A stretch of DNA of 64,000 nt from Cynocephalus volans (Eukaryota > Chordata > Mammalia > Dermoptera > Cynocephalidae), in the NCBI RefSeq assembly GCF_027409185.1, contig NC_084463.1, forward strand, positions 66,759,852 through 66,823,851. Direction: 5' to 3'. How positions within the stretch are numbered: the first letter of the stretch is position 1; every line of letters begins with the position of its first letter. The notes below the pieces were generated by a model, which saw only the letters and a program-made list of their open reading frames with translations, did no database searches and was not told the origin of the DNA. The position numbers and the translations under genes were made by a program. This document shows positions 63,721-64,000 of the stretch, one piece after another.

Positions 63721-64000
63721 TCTTAGAGATCCCATTCTGCGGAGACCAGTGGCAGGGCTAAGTGTGGTGAAACTAGATGATGACACAAACAGGATATGAC
63801 CAAGGGCATTTGCTGTTTGGATTTTTGTTTATCAAAAGCTTAAAAATACAACACATTTGGTCTTGGTCCAAGAGTTCATTCTAGGCCAATTTTCTCTGTT
63901 GCTTTCGGTATGGCAACAAGAAGGCCAAGCTTGCAGTCTCATCTCCCATCAGTAAACTTTAGTCAGAGAAAACTCAATTCTTTGTCAATGCCAAGCACAG

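Overview
The window looks like placental-mammal genomic DNA: spliced genes with GT-AG introns, LINE-1, MIR, L2, MER5-like and LTR repeats, and long non-coding stretches. A SINE at 45.97-46.16 kb is a dimer of two tRNA-Ile-like monomers with a poly(A) tail and a 10-bp target-site duplication. That architecture fits the CYN SINEs of colugos (Dermoptera), and I saw no Alu, so a colugo is my best guess. This is an inference from one element family, not a proven assignment.

Layout. 0-17 kb holds no gene I can support; it carries old antisense LINE-1, microsatellites, a MER5-like fragment, MIR/L2 relics, an LTR-like element and a sense LINE-1 fragment at 14.6-15.8 kb. At 19.2-25.3 kb (+) lies a TRIM49/TRIM64/TRIM77/TRIM43-type gene with RING, B-box, coiled-coil and SPRY exons. 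It has an in-frame stop in the SPRY exon, a defective small exon and a decayed second coiled-coil exon, so I call it a pseudogene. 25.5-43.7 kb is mainly repeats, including a composite antisense LINE-1 block at 32.2-39.95 kb. At 43.7-44.9 kb (+) lies a frameshifted UBTFL1-type retrocopy.

The striking feature is on the minus strand at 48.8-63.2 kb: the last four coding exons of an ARHGAP20 (RA-RhoGAP) gene or a close paralogue. Three small exons encode the back of the RhoGAP domain, with intact splice sites and matching phases. The terminal exon is one open frame of about 8.37 kb (about 2,790 residues), whereas the whole human protein, as I recall it, is about 1,190 residues. Two in-frame coding minisatellites explain the size: exactly 226 x 24 bp (acidic octapeptide, consensus DQPEAEGL) and exactly 10 x 129 bp (43-residue, basic, Ser/Thr/Lys-rich). 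Both look like expansions of segments that are single-copy in human ARHGAP20 as I remember it. The 24-bp array also has higher-order periods of 312, 120 and 48 bp.

TRIM49-type genes and UBTFL1 are neighbours on human 11q14.3, whereas ARHGAP20 is on 11q23. Finding an ARHGAP20-type 3' end about 4 kb from a UBTFL1-type retrocopy therefore suggests either a rearrangement or an ARHGAP20 paralogue. No bacterial-style operon, CRISPR array or phage system is present.
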